Source: Rhizobium nepotum 39/7
Lineage (GTDB): Bacteria > Pseudomonadota > Alphaproteobacteria > Rhizobiales > Rhizobiaceae
DNA: 64,000 nt
Direction of reading: 5' to 3'
Assembly: GCF_000949865.1 (NCBI RefSeq)
Contig: NZ_JWJH01000019.1
Span: 124,001 to 188,000, forward strand
Below are positions 63,046 through 64,000 of the stretch, piece after piece. Positions within the stretch are counted from its first letter, which is position 1. The number at the start of each line of letters is the position of its first letter. The notes below the pieces were generated by a model. It saw nothing but the letters and a program-made list of their open reading frames with translations. It did not search any database and was not told the DNA's origin. The position numbers and the translations under genes are program-made.

Positions 63046-64000
63046 ACACCCGATGCCGGAATGCCGCTGCGCTCCACCTTGCGCGGCGCGACGAGTTCCT
63101 TCCATGTGGAGAGCGCTTTGCTGACGGCGGGATAGGGATCACGGGCGACGAACCGGCCGTGGCCTTCCTGGGTTTTGATGGTGTTTTCCTCGATGCTGAC
63201 AACGCCGCGCGACAGGGTGAAGCGCGGCAGACCCTTGACCTTCTGCCCTTCGAACACGTTGTAATCGATGGCAGATTGCTGGTTGGCCGCGCTGATGGTC
63301 TTTTCCCGCGCCGGATCCCAGACGACGATATCGGCATCGCTGCCGACGAGGATCGCGCCTTTTTTCGGGTAGATGTTCAGGATCTTGGCGATGTTGGTGG
63401 AGGTGACGGCGACGAATTCGTTCATCGTCAGGCGACCCGTTGCCACGCCATGGGTCCAGAGCAGCGGCATGCGATCTTCCAGCCCGCCGGTGCCGTTCGG
63501 TATCCTGCGGAAATCGCCGAGGCCGAAACGTTTCTGCTCGGTGGTGAAGGCGCAATGGTCGGTCGCCACGCATTGCAGCGAGCCGGAGGCGAGACCCGCC
63601 CACAGGCTGTCCTGATGCTGGCGGCTGCGGAAGGGCGGCGACATGACCCGGCGGGCGGCATGATCCCAGTCCGCATTGGCATATTCGCTTTCGTCTAGGA
63701 TCAGATGTTGGATCAGCGGCTCGCCATACACGCGCATGCCGTTCTGACGCGCGCGGCGGATCGCCTCGTGCGCCTGCTCACAGGAGGTGTGGACGACATA
63801 AAGCGGTGCGCCTGCCATATCGGCGATGATGATGGCGCGGTTGGTCGCCTCGCCCTCTACGGCAGGAGGCCGGGAATAGGCATGTGCCTCCGGGCCGACA
63901 TTGGCTTCGGCCATCAGTTTTTCCTGCATCTGCGCGACGATATCGCCGTTTTCCGCATGCACGAAGGGAATGGCGCCAAGTTCGGCGCAACGCGAGAAGG
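63042..64000 (-). CDS. hydA: dihydropyrimidinase / D-hydantoinase, C-terminal part (cut by right edge)
   Basis: The visible ~319 residues belong to a cyclic amidohydrolase that opens the ring of dihydrouracil, dihydrothymine or hydantoins. They include IPFVHAENGDIVAQ (metal-ligand His), LYVVHTSCEQAHEAIRRARQ, LQCVATDHCAFTTEQK (metal Asp in ATDHC), NGTGGLEDRMPLL and KGAILVGSDADIVVWDP. The N-terminus lies beyond the window. It leads the NUDIX-ABC operon. Confidence 0.94.
   Translation of the reverse strand, partial: FSRCAELGAIPFVHAENGDIVAQMQEKLMAEANVGPEAHAYSRPPAVEGEATNRAIIIADMAGAPLYVVHTSCEQAHEAIRRARQNGMRVYGEPLIQHLILDESEYANADWDHAARRVMSPPFRSRQHQDSLWAGLASGSLQCVATDHCAFTTEQKRFGLGDFRRIPNGTGGLEDRMPLLWTHGVATGRLTMNEFVAVTSTNIAKILNIYPKKGAILVGSDADIVVWDPAREKTISAANQQSAIDYNVFEGQKVKGLPRFTLSRGVVSIEENTIKTQEGHGRFVARDPYPAVSKALSTWKELVAPRKVERSGIPASGV

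Overview
The window looks like part of the main chromosome of an Agrobacterium/Rhizobium-group alphaproteobacterium. The evidence is a CtrA cell-cycle circuit (chpT, ctrA, sciP), rpoH with its RpoH box, eukaryote-type glutamine synthetase glnII, an EipA-like DUF1134 protein, a SinR-like Fnr-family regulator under a perfect FNR box, and several families of GC-rich intergenic palindromes typical of Rhizobiales. Gene order and protein sequences fit the Agrobacterium tumefaciens/fabrum complex best. That assignment is recognition from memory and was not tested by any search. I saw no tRNA, rRNA, CRISPR array, transposase or integrase.

Layout. 1-10.6 kb: a truncated EamA permease, purA, a large single-span envelope protein, rpoH, a methyltransferase, an RluD-type pseudouridine synthase, a small membrane protein, a SpoU-type RNA methyltransferase and a coiled-coil membrane protein. 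10.9-17.8 kb: an EipA-like protein, then the CtrA module (chpT, ctrA, a fliJ-like gene, sciP) mixed with three GNAT genes, a lipase-like hydrolase and a DUF1059 protein. 18-20.2 kb: a phage/GTA-like DUF2793 protein and cysQ. 20.5-26.2 kb: the livHMGF-(small membrane protein)-livK branched-chain amino acid transporter. 26.3-32.3 kb: a P-loop ATPase and a LuxR-type response regulator / permease-fused hybrid kinase / SDR cluster.

32.5-52 kb is a nitrogen block: glnII with a sigma-54-type promoter, DUF2735, the urea transporter urtABCDE, an esterase, and the urease genes ureD-A-B-C-E-F-G. The urease genes are interleaved with DUF1272, GFA, LprI-like, GT29-like, DUF2459 and peroxiredoxin genes. 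An opposite-strand GT4 glycosyltransferase in very AT-rich DNA sits between ureF and ureG. 52-58.5 kb: a secreted protein, the SinR-like regulator, and an RND pump with its adaptor. 58.8-64 kb: a pyrimidine/hydantoin-type operon (hydA, NUDIX, ABC ATPase, two permeases, THI5-like binding protein), cut by the right edge.

Functionally, ChpT would phosphorylate CtrA, and SciP restrains CtrA. Near-consensus CtrA boxes lie upstream of chpT, ctrA/fliJ and sciP. The second half gathers nitrogen uptake and assimilation: Liv and Urt import, urease releases ammonia, GlnII fixes it, and HydA degrades pyrimidines. Points most worth checking are the permease-kinase fusion with an 8-cysteine cluster, two tandem ACGA-loop hairpins before urtA, compensatory changes inside the arms of one palindromic repeat family that sits repeatedly inside transporter operons, and the foreign-looking glycosyltransferase inside the urease operon.
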